A DNA stretch of 16,188 bases from contig CAXIAD010000065.1 of assembly GCA_964021645.1 (NCBI GenBank), positions 1 to 16,188 of the forward strand, read 5' to 3'. Positions 1 through 6,038 of the stretch are shown piece by piece. Position numbers and translations under genes: made by a program. The DNA is from CANLDA01 sp964021645 (GTDB lineage: Bacteria > Pseudomonadota > Alphaproteobacteria > Rhodobacterales > Rhodobacteraceae). Position 1 is the first letter of the stretch; every line of letters begins with the position of its first letter. The notes under the pieces are model-generated. The model was not told the origin of the DNA and did no database searches. It saw only the letters and a list, made by a program, of their open reading frames with translations.

Positions 1-754
1 AGATTGAGTAATCCATGTTAGCGATGCCGCCTTCATAGATCAGGTCAACGATCAGTTTGGTTTCGTGCAGGCACTCGAAATAGGCCATTTCAGGCTCGTA
101 ACCCGCTTCGACCAGTGTCTCGAAACCCATGCGGATCAATTCAACGATACCGCCACACAGAACAGCTTGCTCACCAAATAGGTCAGTTTCGCATTCTTCG
201 CGGAAATCAGTTTCGATAATGCCGGAACGACCGCCACCGATGGCTGAGCAATAAGACAGGCCGATTTCCAGCGCTTTGCCGGATGCGTCTTTGTTTACAG
301 CAACAAGGCAAGGCACGCCGCCGCCTTTGGTGTATTCGCCGCGCACTGTGTGACCAGGGCCTTTAGGCGCCATCATGATCACGTCGATGCCTTCTTTGGG
401 TTCAATCAGACCCAAGTGTACGTTCAAACCGTGAGCAAATGCAATTGCTGCGCCGGGTTTGATGTTGTCGTGGACGTATTTCTTGTATGTTTCTGCCTGA
501 AGTTCGTCGGGCATTGTGAACATGATGACGTCAGCCCAAGCAGCCGCTTCCGCGATGCCCATAACTTTCAGGCCTTCGCCCTCGGCTTTTTTCGTAGAGG
601 CAGAACCGTCGCGCAACGCAACAACAAGGTTCTTCGCACCAGAATCGCGCAGGTTCAGCGCATGCGCGTGGCCTTGCGAGCCATAGCCAAGAATGGCGAC
701 TTTTTTGTCTTTGATGAGGTTAACGTCGCAATCACGATCATAATAAACGCGCAT
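1..754 (-). CDS. ilvC: Ketol-acid reductoisomerase, N-terminal part (partial at window edge)
   Basis: This enzyme isomerises and reduces acetolactate or acetohydroxybutyrate with NADPH and Mg2+, the second common step of valine, leucine and isoleucine synthesis, in the cytoplasm. About 251 residues are visible and the C-terminus lies beyond base 1. Reading from ATG at 754, the Rossmann motif GYGSQGHA is at residues 23-30. The cofactor loop LRDGSAS (47-53) has the R/S/S pattern typical of NADPH-dependent members. FAHGLNVHF lies near 106-114. The start of the knotted domain has the metal ligands D191 and E195 in ETDLFGEQ. The domain spacing fits the short class I enzyme. An AAAGGACC Shine-Dalgarno-like stretch precedes the start. 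The gene is divergent from two Lrp-type regulators across 131 bp, a natural arrangement for leucine-responsive control, though that control is inferred. Confidence 0.97.
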   Translation of the reverse strand, partial: MRVYYDRDCDVNLIKDKKVAILGYGSQGHAHALNLRDSGAKNLVVALRDGSASTKKAEGEGLKVMGIAEAAAWADVIMFTMPDELQAETYKKYVHDNIKPGAAIAFAHGLNVHLGLIEPKEGIDVIMMAPKGPGHTVRGEYTKGGGVPCLVAVNKDASGKALEIGLSYCSAIGGGRSGIIETDFREECETDLFGEQAVLCGGIVELIRMGFETLVEAGYEPEMAYFECLHETKLIVDLIYEGGIANMDYSI

Positions 755-833
755 GTCAGCGGTCCTTTTGTTGGTTGTTTGCGGTGATCATAGGGATATT
801 TTCCGCAGTTTCGATCACATATTTCTAGACTAT

Positions 834-865
834 TGCGCAAAATATGCAGTAATCATGCGCAAAAT
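834..865. promoter_or_regulatory. Direct repeat pair in the ilvC / lrp divergent promoter region (candidate Lrp-type operator)
   Basis: The 10-mer TGCGCAAAAT occurs at 834-843 and again at 856-865, exactly 22 bp apart, about two helical turns. This places both copies on one DNA face, as expected for octameric Lrp/AsnC proteins that wrap DNA. The pair sits 21-52 bp upstream of the first Lrp gene and 80-111 bp upstream of ilvC. That the adjacent regulators bind here is inference. I could not pick a convincing -35/-10 pair for either gene. Confidence 0.4.
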
Positions 866-885
866 AAACGAATGAGCAATTATTC

Positions 886-1341
886 ATGCTTGATGATCTC
901 GATAGACGCATATTGCGCACCCTCCAAGGCGACCCTGACCTGTCGATTCCCGATCTGGCAGATCATGCGGGCCTAACAGTTTCACGTCTGTCGCGACGGC
1001 TTGACCGGCTGCGTGACAACGGGACCTTGCGCGCTCAACACGCGGTGATCGACTGGCGCGCGCTTGGCTATTCGGTTGAGGTCAGCCTGCGCGTGACGCT
1101 GGATAAAACCCAAACCCGCGCCTTTGATGATTTTATCGAGGCCGCACGCGATATCCCGGAGGTCTTAGAGATCCAAACCTTCCTTGGCCGCGTCGATGTG
1201 CGCCTGTCAGTCATTGCGCGCGACATGGCGCATTACCAGAAAATCTATCGCAGCCACATCCTCATCCTGCCGCACATCAATGACATCGAGGCCTTGATGC
1301 ATGTCGCGCGGATCAAATCGGACCAAGGATTACCCCTATGA
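886..1341 (+). CDS. Lrp/AsnC-family transcriptional regulator (first of pair)
   Basis: This 151-residue protein is the usual length of an Lrp/AsnC feed/famine regulator. The N-terminus MLDDLDRRILRTLQ leads into a winged helix-turn-helix at about residues 19-50 (LADHAGLTVSRLSRRLDRL). A C-terminal RAM effector/oligomerisation domain follows, with its beta-strand segment VLEIQTFLGRVDVRLSVIAR near 99-118. It is divergent from ilvC, so control of ilvC and autoregulation are plausible but inferred. No good ribosome-binding site precedes ATG 886, and no better in-frame start is obvious. The stop overlaps the next regulator's start as ATGA, so the two are translated from one transcript and may be translationally coupled. 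The effector amino acid cannot be read from sequence. Confidence 0.9.
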   Translation: MLDDLDRRILRTLQGDPDLSIPDLADHAGLTVSRLSRRLDRLRDNGTLRAQHAVIDWRALGYSVEVSLRVTLDKTQTRAFDDFIEAARDIPEVLEIQTFLGRVDVRLSVIARDMAHYQKIYRSHILILPHINDIEALMHVARIKSDQGLPL

Positions 1342-1796
1342 CGCCCGATCTGGATGATATCGACCATAACCTGTTGCGCGCTCTGTCGGTGGATGCCACG
1401 CAGTCTGCGGGCGCATTGGGGCGCCGCTTTGGCCTCTCACAACCGGCCACATGGCGCCGCATTCGCCGTCTCACCGATCTGGGCATCATCACCGGCCGCC
1501 GCCTTGACCTGGACAAGGAAAAACTCGGCTTTGGCGTTACGGTCTTTCTCGGCGTCAAACTTGCCACCAAGGGCCGCGTTAGCCTAGAGGATTTCGAACG
1601 CGCCGTCACCGCCATCCCCGAGGTGCAAACCGTTGAGCACGTCCTTGGCATGTATGACTACCGCCTGCGCGTCACCGCGCGCGACATCTCTGATTTTGAG
1701 CGCGTATTGCGCCGCCGCATCATGACTCTCCCCGGTGTCGGCGATGTAGAGGCCAACGTGCTCCTCTCTGAAGAACGCCGCCCCGGCCCGCTCTGA
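1338..1796 (+). CDS. Lrp/AsnC-family transcriptional regulator (second of pair)
   Basis: This is a second 152-residue Lrp/AsnC protein. MTPDLDDIDHNLLRAL is the usual helix before the DNA-binding domain, the helix-turn-helix lies at about 22-52 (ALGRRFGLSQPATWRRIRRL), and a RAM-type domain fills the C-terminal half (VQTVEHVLGMYDYRLRVTAR). The start codon overlaps the previous gene's stop by 4 bp and is preceded by AAGGA at 1325-1329 with 8-nt spacing, so it can also initiate independently. Two adjacent, diverged paralogues could form homo- or hetero-oligomers; nothing in the sequence decides this. No terminator follows the stop. Confidence 0.9.
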   Translation: MTPDLDDIDHNLLRALSVDATQSAGALGRRFGLSQPATWRRIRRLTDLGIITGRRLDLDKEKLGFGVTVFLGVKLATKGRVSLEDFERAVTAIPEVQTVEHVLGMYDYRLRVTARDISDFERVLRRRIMTLPGVGDVEANVLLSEERRPGPL

Positions 1797-1830
1797 CCTA
1801 TCAATTTGACCCAAACACCCGCTCTTCTCT

Positions 1831-1856
1831 TGGGCAAAAATATCCCCGCCGGAGGC
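1831..1856. repeat. Short intergenic repeat-like motif between lrp pair and aminotransferase
   Basis: Downstream of the second lrp gene the segment contains GGGCAAAAATATCCCCGCC followed by GGAGGC. I recall similar short GGGCAAAAATATCC-type sequences recurring between genes in Rhodobacteraceae, but only one copy is in this window, so the repeat call rests on memory. The rest of the 268-bp gap (1797-2064) has no convincing gene: a small open frame at 1806-2018 has no ribosome-binding site and no recognisable protein. Confidence 0.25.
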
Positions 1857-1991
1857 TTCCCCCCTCGCGACACGCCTATGCCCAAAGATGACATGACGAA
1901 AATGCCCCCCTGCACGACGCCAATGCCCTATGTTCAGGGCCATCAACTGCCTAGTTTGGCAAGGATCACGGCGCGGCTCTTCGGGACAGTA

Positions 1992-2011
1992 TGCCAAAGT
2001 AGACTTTGCCA
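1992..2011. promoter_or_regulatory. Inverted repeat upstream of class V aminotransferase (candidate operator)
   Basis: TGCCAAAGT (1992-2000), a 2-bp spacer, and ACTTTGCCA (2003-2011) form a 9-bp inverted repeat with one mismatch, a typical dimer-operator geometry. It ends 53 bp before the aminotransferase start. A TAGAAT hexamer at 2044-2049 resembles a -10 element but lacks a well-placed -35, so promoter position is unresolved. The binding protein is unknown; one of the adjacent Lrp regulators is only a guess. Confidence 0.35.
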
Positions 2012-2064
2012 TTCCTGAAACCGTTGGATAGCGGTTACACAAATAGAATTTTAAGGAGGCCACA

Positions 2065-3189
2065 ATGGCACTTTTGCAGGATATCGACCCCACAGGTTTG
2101 GATGAGTTTTCCGTAGTCTTCACCGACCGCTCTCTGAATCACATGAGCCAGGCCTTCCAACAGGTCATGCGCGATGTTTCTGGCATGCTTAAAGATGTCT
2201 ATAACGCAGATGCCGTGGCTTTGGTCCCCGGTGGCGGCACCTACGGCATGGAGGCTGTCGCCCGCCAGTTTGCCAAAGGCGCAAACACCTTGGTCGTGCG
2301 CAACGGTTGGTTCTCCTACCGCTGGAGTCAGATTTTCGAAGCAGGGGCCTTTGCCGCGGATTCAACCGTGATGAAAGCGCGCCAAGCGGGCAATGACGTC
2401 ACCGCCGCTTTTGCCCCGGCCCCTATTGAAGAAGTCGTGGCGAAAATCCATGAGGTAAAACCAGACATCGTTTTCGCCCCCCATGTCGAAACCTCCGCTG
2501 GAGTGATTCTGCCTGATGCCTATGTCAAAGCAATGGCCGCGGCGGCCCATGAGGTTGGCGCTCTGATGGTTCTGGATTGCATCGCCTCAGGTTGTGCATG
2601 GATCGACATGAAAGATACGGGCGTTGATGTGTTGATCTCTGCCCCGCAAAAAGGCTGGTCTGCCTCCCCCTCTGCTGGGTTGGTGATGATGTCCGAACGT
2701 GCCCTTACGCGCATGGAGGGGACAACCTCTGACAGCTTTGCGCTGGATTTGAAAAAATGGCACTCGATCATGCTGGCCTATGAAAATGGTGGCCATGCCT
2801 ATCATGCGACTATGCCAACAGACGCGCTGCGTGCCTTCCGCGATACCATGTTGGAAACTAAAGAATACGGTTTTGACAAGCTGCGCGATGCGCAATGGGC
2901 GCTTGGTGATGGGGTACGGGCGATGCTGGCTGCCAAAGGGGTGAAATCCGTCGCGGCCGATGGATTTGGCGCACCGGGTGTTGTTGTCAGTTACACATCT
3001 GATCCCGCCGTTCAGAATGGCAGCAAGTTTGCAGCCCTTGGCATGCAAATCGCGGCTGGTGTGCCTTTGGCCTGTGATGAGCCAGAGGGCTTCATGACCT
3101 TCCGTTTGGGATTGTTTGGGCTGGATAAACTATATGACGTCGACGCTACATTGGCGCGCTTGAAAACCGCTCTTGATACCGTTCTATAA
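2065..3189 (+). CDS. Class V PLP-dependent aminotransferase (alanine-glyoxylate aminotransferase-like)
   Basis: This 374-residue enzyme has the fold-type I layout of class V aminotransferases such as alanine/serine-glyoxylate aminotransferases. The glycine-rich PLP-phosphate segment PGGGTYGMEA is at 55-64, the substrate-region motif HVETSAG at 140-146, the pyridine-nitrogen Asp is D171 in LDCIASG, and the Schiff-base lysine is K196 in SAPQKGWSASP. The small C-terminal domain follows from about 255. It should move an amino group between a small amino acid and a 2-oxo acid in the cytosol, but donor and acceptor cannot be read from sequence. The start is secure: a perfect AAGGAGG (2053-2059) lies 5 nt before ATG. 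It stands alone between a regulator pair and a convergent gene pair, and no neighbour clearly fixes its pathway. Confidence 0.85.
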   Translation: MALLQDIDPTGLDEFSVVFTDRSLNHMSQAFQQVMRDVSGMLKDVYNADAVALVPGGGTYGMEAVARQFAKGANTLVVRNGWFSYRWSQIFEAGAFAADSTVMKARQAGNDVTAAFAPAPIEEVVAKIHEVKPDIVFAPHVETSAGVILPDAYVKAMAAAAHEVGALMVLDCIASGCAWIDMKDTGVDVLISAPQKGWSASPSAGLVMMSERALTRMEGTTSDSFALDLKKWHSIMLAYENGGHAYHATMPTDALRAFRDTMLETKEYGFDKLRDAQWALGDGVRAMLAAKGVKSVAADGFGAPGVVVSYTSDPAVQNGSKFAALGMQIAAGVPLACDEPEGFMTFRLGLFGLDKLYDVDATLARLKTALDTVL

Positions 3190-3204
3190 GCGGGCGTTTT
3201 GGGC

Positions 3205-3291
3205 GACCGAAGTTTGACCTAACGGAGCGCCTGCGGCGCGCTCTCCTTCTCAGGGATGCCCTAACCGGGCATCCCTTCGGACCAAAGTTTG
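3205..3291. repeat. Compound palindromic intergenic region (two hairpins between direct repeats)
   Basis: Downstream of the aminotransferase stop, a near-identical 12-mer (GACCGAAGTTTG at 3205-3216, GACCAAAGTTTG at 3280-3291) brackets two inverted repeats. The first is GAGCGC (3225-3230) with GCGCTC (3238-3243) and a 7-nt loop. The second is GGGATGCCC (3253-3261), loop TAACC, GGGCATCCC (3267-3275), a perfect 9-bp stem. No T-run follows either stem, so neither is a standard intrinsic terminator. They could still slow or protect the transcript end, or be a REP-like mobile repeat. Only the structure is visible. Confidence 0.5.
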
Positions 3292-3328
3292 CGTGTTTCT
3301 GTACCATAAAGTGGGTGAGGCAGGGTTT

Positions 3329-3370
3329 TGTACAAAACAGGGGGGTGTTTCGTACAAAACGTACAAAACT
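3329..3370 (+). repeat. 42-bp palindromic element, intergenic copy
   Basis: This copy contains three direct GTACAAAAC units (3330-3338, 3352-3360, 3361-3369) and an inverted GTTTCGTAC unit (3347-3355). They can pair as TGTACAAAAC (3329-3338) with GTTTCGTACA (3347-3356) around the 8-nt loop AGGGGGGT, with one mismatch. Its left edge also lies in a perfect 14-bp palindrome, GTTTTGTACAAAAC (3325-3338). It matches the copy inside valS at 37 of 42 positions in the same orientation relative to the encoded peptide: here YKTGGCFVQNVQN, in valS YKTRGSFVQNVQN. None of its six frames contains a stop. It ends 10 bp beyond the ubiH stop codon, in the convergent gap with the aminotransferase gene. Whether it ever worked as a binding site or terminator is unknown. 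Confidence 0.8.
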
Positions 3371-3380
3371 TTGGCTATCC

Positions 3381-4580
3381 TCAGTGTACGCCAAGCCCCA
3401 TCTGCATCAGCGTTTTACGAACAGCAGGCAGCGCATATAGCGCGTTCAACCCCATTGCGCGGGCATCCCTAAGTGCTGGTGTCTCAACCATTGAGGCTCG
3501 ATTTAGCAGATCAATGCCCTTCGCGCGGATCAAAATCTCTGTATGACGCTTGCGCTGATAGGTTTCTAACATATTGATATTACCTATATTTTCTGGATCA
3601 TTCGTCGCAAGATCGAGCAGTATGCGCATATCTCCCAGCGACATGTTCAGGCCCTGCGCGCCAATGGGGGGAACAACATGCGCAGCCTCAGCGATCAAGG
3701 CGATCCGTTCACCATACAGGTGATCCGCCGTTTGATTGATAATGGGCCATATGGTACGACGGGATGCTTGGGTCAACGGGCCAAGAAGGCCGCAGCTTCG
3801 CTCAGTCATTTCATTATTGAAATCAACCTCTTGCATCGCAAAAAGCTCTTGCGCACGAGCGCCTCGTTCCATCCAAACCAGAGCAGAAGAGGGCATCCCG
3901 TTATGATCCGGCAAGGGGACCAGAGTGAAGGGGCCACCAGAGCGGTGAATTTCGGTAGAGACATTTTCATGGGGTATCGGGTGGTTCACCGCCAAGGCGA
4001 GTGCTTTTTGCCCATAAGTGGTTGTTTTAACGCTAATTTGCGCTGCATTCCGCATCGGTGAATCACGCCCGTCAGCCGCGATAACCAGCTTGCATCGCGA
4101 CACTGACCCATCGGTCAACCCTACGCGCGCCTCGTTTTCACGAGTGAATAACGTGGTTGTGGCAACCCCCAACCGTAAATCAACATTGCTGTTGTTCTTT
4201 AGCACATCCAGCATTTCACGGCGCAAAAGCCAGTTGGGTAAGTTCCATCCAAAAGGGGCTGTGGAAATGTCTTGTGCGTTGAAATCTTTGACTATTCTTG
4301 GTTCTATCTGCTCCCCGCCCGCATCGACAATACGCATGATTTGCAAGGGTGCCGCATGTGGCGCAAACCGGGGCCAAAGGCCGATCTCGTCAAGAAATTC
4401 ACGTGCAGGCTGTAAAAATGCAGTGGTGCGTAAATCAGACCCCTCACCATCGCGAATGGTAACCGGCGGCGTTGGGTCGATGCACTGTACCTTGAAACCA
4501 GCATTTGCAAAGGCCGCAGTTGCAGCCAGACCAGCAATCCCGCCTCCTGAAATCACAACATCAAAGCGTTGATTTGTCAC
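3381..4580 (-). CDS. UbiH/UbiF-family FAD-dependent hydroxylase (ubiquinone biosynthesis)
   Basis: Members of this family are flavin monooxygenases that hydroxylate the ubiquinone ring using NAD(P)H and O2 at the inner face of the membrane. The 399-residue product has the ADP-binding fingerprint DVVISGGGIAGLAA (GGGIAG at 12-17), the second FAD/NAD(P)H motif AADGRDSPMR near 168-177, and the third motif LIAEAAHVVPPIGAQGLN near 295-312. The last motif carries AE where many family members have GD. An upstream TTG would add eight residues, but GTG at 4580 is better because TAGGAG precedes it with 7-nt spacing and the N-terminus then begins just before the FAD fold. It follows the HAD gene on the same strand by 75 bp and may be cotranscribed. 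Which ring position it hydroxylates cannot be told. Confidence 0.85.
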   Translation of the reverse strand: MTNQRFDVVISGGGIAGLAATAAFANAGFKVQCIDPTPPVTIRDGEGSDLRTTAFLQPAREFLDEIGLWPRFAPHAAPLQIMRIVDAGGEQIEPRIVKDFNAQDISTAPFGWNLPNWLLRREMLDVLKNNSNVDLRLGVATTTLFTRENEARVGLTDGSVSRCKLVIAADGRDSPMRNAAQISVKTTTYGQKALALAVNHPIPHENVSTEIHRSGGPFTLVPLPDHNGMPSSALVWMERGARAQELFAMQEVDFNNEMTERSCGLLGPLTQASRRTIWPIINQTADHLYGERIALIAEAAHVVPPIGAQGLNMSLGDMRILLDLATNDPENIGNINMLETYQRKRHTEILIRAKGIDLLNRASMVETPALRDARAMGLNALYALPAVRKTLMQMGLGVH

Positions 4581-4655
4581 GATAAAACTCCTATCCGATA
4601 GCAATATAGGCTAGGTGGCAAGGGCTTCCAAGGGGCGGGATGCGCGATAGGCAGA

Positions 4656-5300
4656 TTATTGCAGCTGCCCTAGGAAAGCGGTTAAATCACTGGTGTGATG
4701 GTGGATATAGTCTGCCTCATGCTGCTCTGGAGCGACGTGAACCGTCCGCATGCCCATGGCGTATGGCGCGCGCAAATTGCGAATATCATCCTCAAACATG
4801 ACAGCGGTTTTGGGGGTCAGCCCATCCAGGTCAAAAATGGTTTCAAACGCGCCTTGCTCTGGCTTTGGCTGAAAATTCGCATTTTCGACGCCGTAAATCG
4901 CATCAAAAATTCCGCCCAAACCCCGCGCCTCTAGCACGCGTTCTGCATAGGGGGCGCTGCCGTTGGTATAGACAACGCGCCTGCCAGGAAGATCGGAAAT
5001 ATATGCTGCCAATGTATGATCCTTTTCCAAATGCTCCATGGAAATGTCATGCACTTCAATAAGATAGGGGGCAGGATCAAGATCGTGCTCGCGCATAAGT
5101 CCCGCCAAGGTAGTGCCGTATTTCTGCCAATAGTCGCGCCGCAGTTGGTCTGCTTTGGCCTTTTCCACGCCCAATGTCGCCATGACATAATTGGTCATCT
5201 TGACCTCAATTTGGTCAAATAACCGCATATGGGGCGGATAAAGTGTATTATCGAGGTCAAAAACCCAGCTATCGATGTGATTAAATGAAGATTTAGGCAT
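4656..5300 (-). CDS. HAD-superfamily hydrolase, pyrimidine 5'-nucleotidase-like
   Basis: This 214-residue protein is a class I HAD phosphohydrolase resembling the SDT1/pyrimidine 5'-nucleotidase group, which dephosphorylates UMP, CMP or analogues in the cytosol. All four HAD motifs are present: DLDNTLYP with nucleophile D15 and acid/base D17; TNGS with T113; K146 in FQPKPE; and FEDD at 169-172 for Mg2+. An alpha-helical C1 cap lies between about 25 and 95. The DxDNTLYP form and the overall length support the 5'-nucleotidase assignment, but HAD substrate prediction is unreliable. ATG 5300 is preceded only by a weak G-rich stretch. It lies upstream of the UbiH-like gene on the same strand and is divergent from the GntR regulator. 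Confidence 0.82.
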   Translation of the reverse strand: MPKSSFNHIDSWVFDLDNTLYPPHMRLFDQIEVKMTNYVMATLGVEKAKADQLRRDYWQKYGTTLAGLMREHDLDPAPYLIEVHDISMEHLEKDHTLAAYISDLPGRRVVYTNGSAPYAERVLEARGLGGIFDAIYGVENANFQPKPEQGAFETIFDLDGLTPKTAVMFEDDIRNLRAPYAMGMRTVHVAPEQHEADYIHHHTSDLTAFLGQLQ

Positions 5301-5343
5301 GCCCCGACCCTAGGGGAGACGCGTGTTGTGCGCAATGCTGGGG

Positions 5344-5371
5344 TTGCAAGAAAAGGGTGAGCGTGCATAGT
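5344..5371 (+). promoter_or_regulatory. Candidate sigma-70-type promoter of the GntR gene
   Basis: TTGCAA (5344-5349) and CATAGT (5366-5371) are 16 bp apart, matching four of six consensus bases each. The predicted transcription start near 5378 would give a leader of about 20 nt containing the GGAG Shine-Dalgarno at 5390-5393. Spacing and position fit, but the hexamers are imperfect. Confidence 0.35.
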
Positions 5372-5399
5372 CACGGCGTCATCGAAACTGGAGTCTGAA

Positions 5400-6038
5400 A
5401 TGGTACAGAGTAAATCGCCGAACAAAGATGCATATACTCTGATTCTAGAGGCGATTGATGTCGGGGTCTATAAACCCGGTGATCGTTTGGTAGAAAGCGA
5501 CCTTGCAGAGCAATTCGGGGTCTCGCGCACGCCAATTCGCGAGGCATTGCAACGGCTTGAAACACAGTCGCTGTTGGCACGTGATGGGCGCAGCCTGATC
5601 GTGTCCTCGCTAGATCACAATCAGATGTCGGAGCTATATGTCGTGCGAACTGAGCTTGAGGGTTTGGCCGCGCGTTTGGCAGCCCGTCACGCCGCCCCCG
5701 AAGAGGTAAAGGTTCTGCGCGATATGGTGTCCGACGATCAGGCCTTGGTTGACGATCCTTCTGCCCTTGCACGGGCAAATCGGCGGTTTCACAAACAAAT
5801 TCACCTCGCTTCGCACAACCGCTATCTTGTTCAACAGCTTGATCTTGTGCACCGCTCTATGGCGCTTATGGCGACAACGTCTTTGGCCGCAGAGGGACGG
5901 GGGCATGACGCGCTTATTGAACATGATGCCATTGTAACTGCTATAGAAAATCGCGACGAAGACGCGGCGTATTTTGCGCTAAAAGACCACATTTCAAAAG
6001 CGTTTATGACCCGTCTAAAGCTAGACTCCGACGCCTGA
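5400..6038 (+). CDS. GntR-family transcriptional regulator, FadR/FCD subfamily
   Basis: This 212-residue regulator has an N-terminal winged helix-turn-helix with the GntR signature at about 25-55 (YKPGDRLVESDLAEQFGVSRT then PIREALQRL). An all-helical FCD ligand-binding domain follows from about 75 to 205. Its conserved positions are RTELEGLAARLAA, RANRRFHKQIHLAS and EHDAIVTAI; the histidines in such positions usually bind a metal and an organic-acid ligand. The start is supported by GGAG with 6-nt spacing. It is divergent from the HAD-UbiH pair by 99 bp, so either set could be a target, but FCD regulators usually control sugar-acid or carboxylate catabolism, which is absent here. Its last 18 bp overlap the end of the convergent glycosyltransferase gene. 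Confidence 0.9.
   Translation: MVQSKSPNKDAYTLILEAIDVGVYKPGDRLVESDLAEQFGVSRTPIREALQRLETQSLLARDGRSLIVSSLDHNQMSELYVVRTELEGLAARLAARHAAPEEVKVLRDMVSDDQALVDDPSALARANRRFHKQIHLASHNRYLVQQLDLVHRSMALMATTSLAAEGRGHDALIEHDAIVTAIENRDEDAAYFALKDHISKAFMTRLKLDSDA

Noticed and set aside
350..787. Plus-strand 145-codon open frame opposite ilvC
   Set aside because: It is the antisense shadow of the clearly conserved ilvC sequence; no ribosome-binding site and no recognisable protein.
3253..3275. Perfect 9-bp stem as an intrinsic terminator for the aminotransferase gene
   Set aside because: No T-run follows on either strand, so it is reported only as a repeat structure.
3146..3394. Minus-strand 82-codon open frame across the aminotransferase/ubiH gap
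   Set aside because: It runs through the palindromic repeats and into the antisense of the aminotransferase; the open frame reflects the stop-poor repeats, not a gene.
4581..4604. TTG start extending the UbiH-like protein by eight residues
   Set aside because: GTG 4580 has a well-placed TAGGAG and begins just before the FAD-binding strand.
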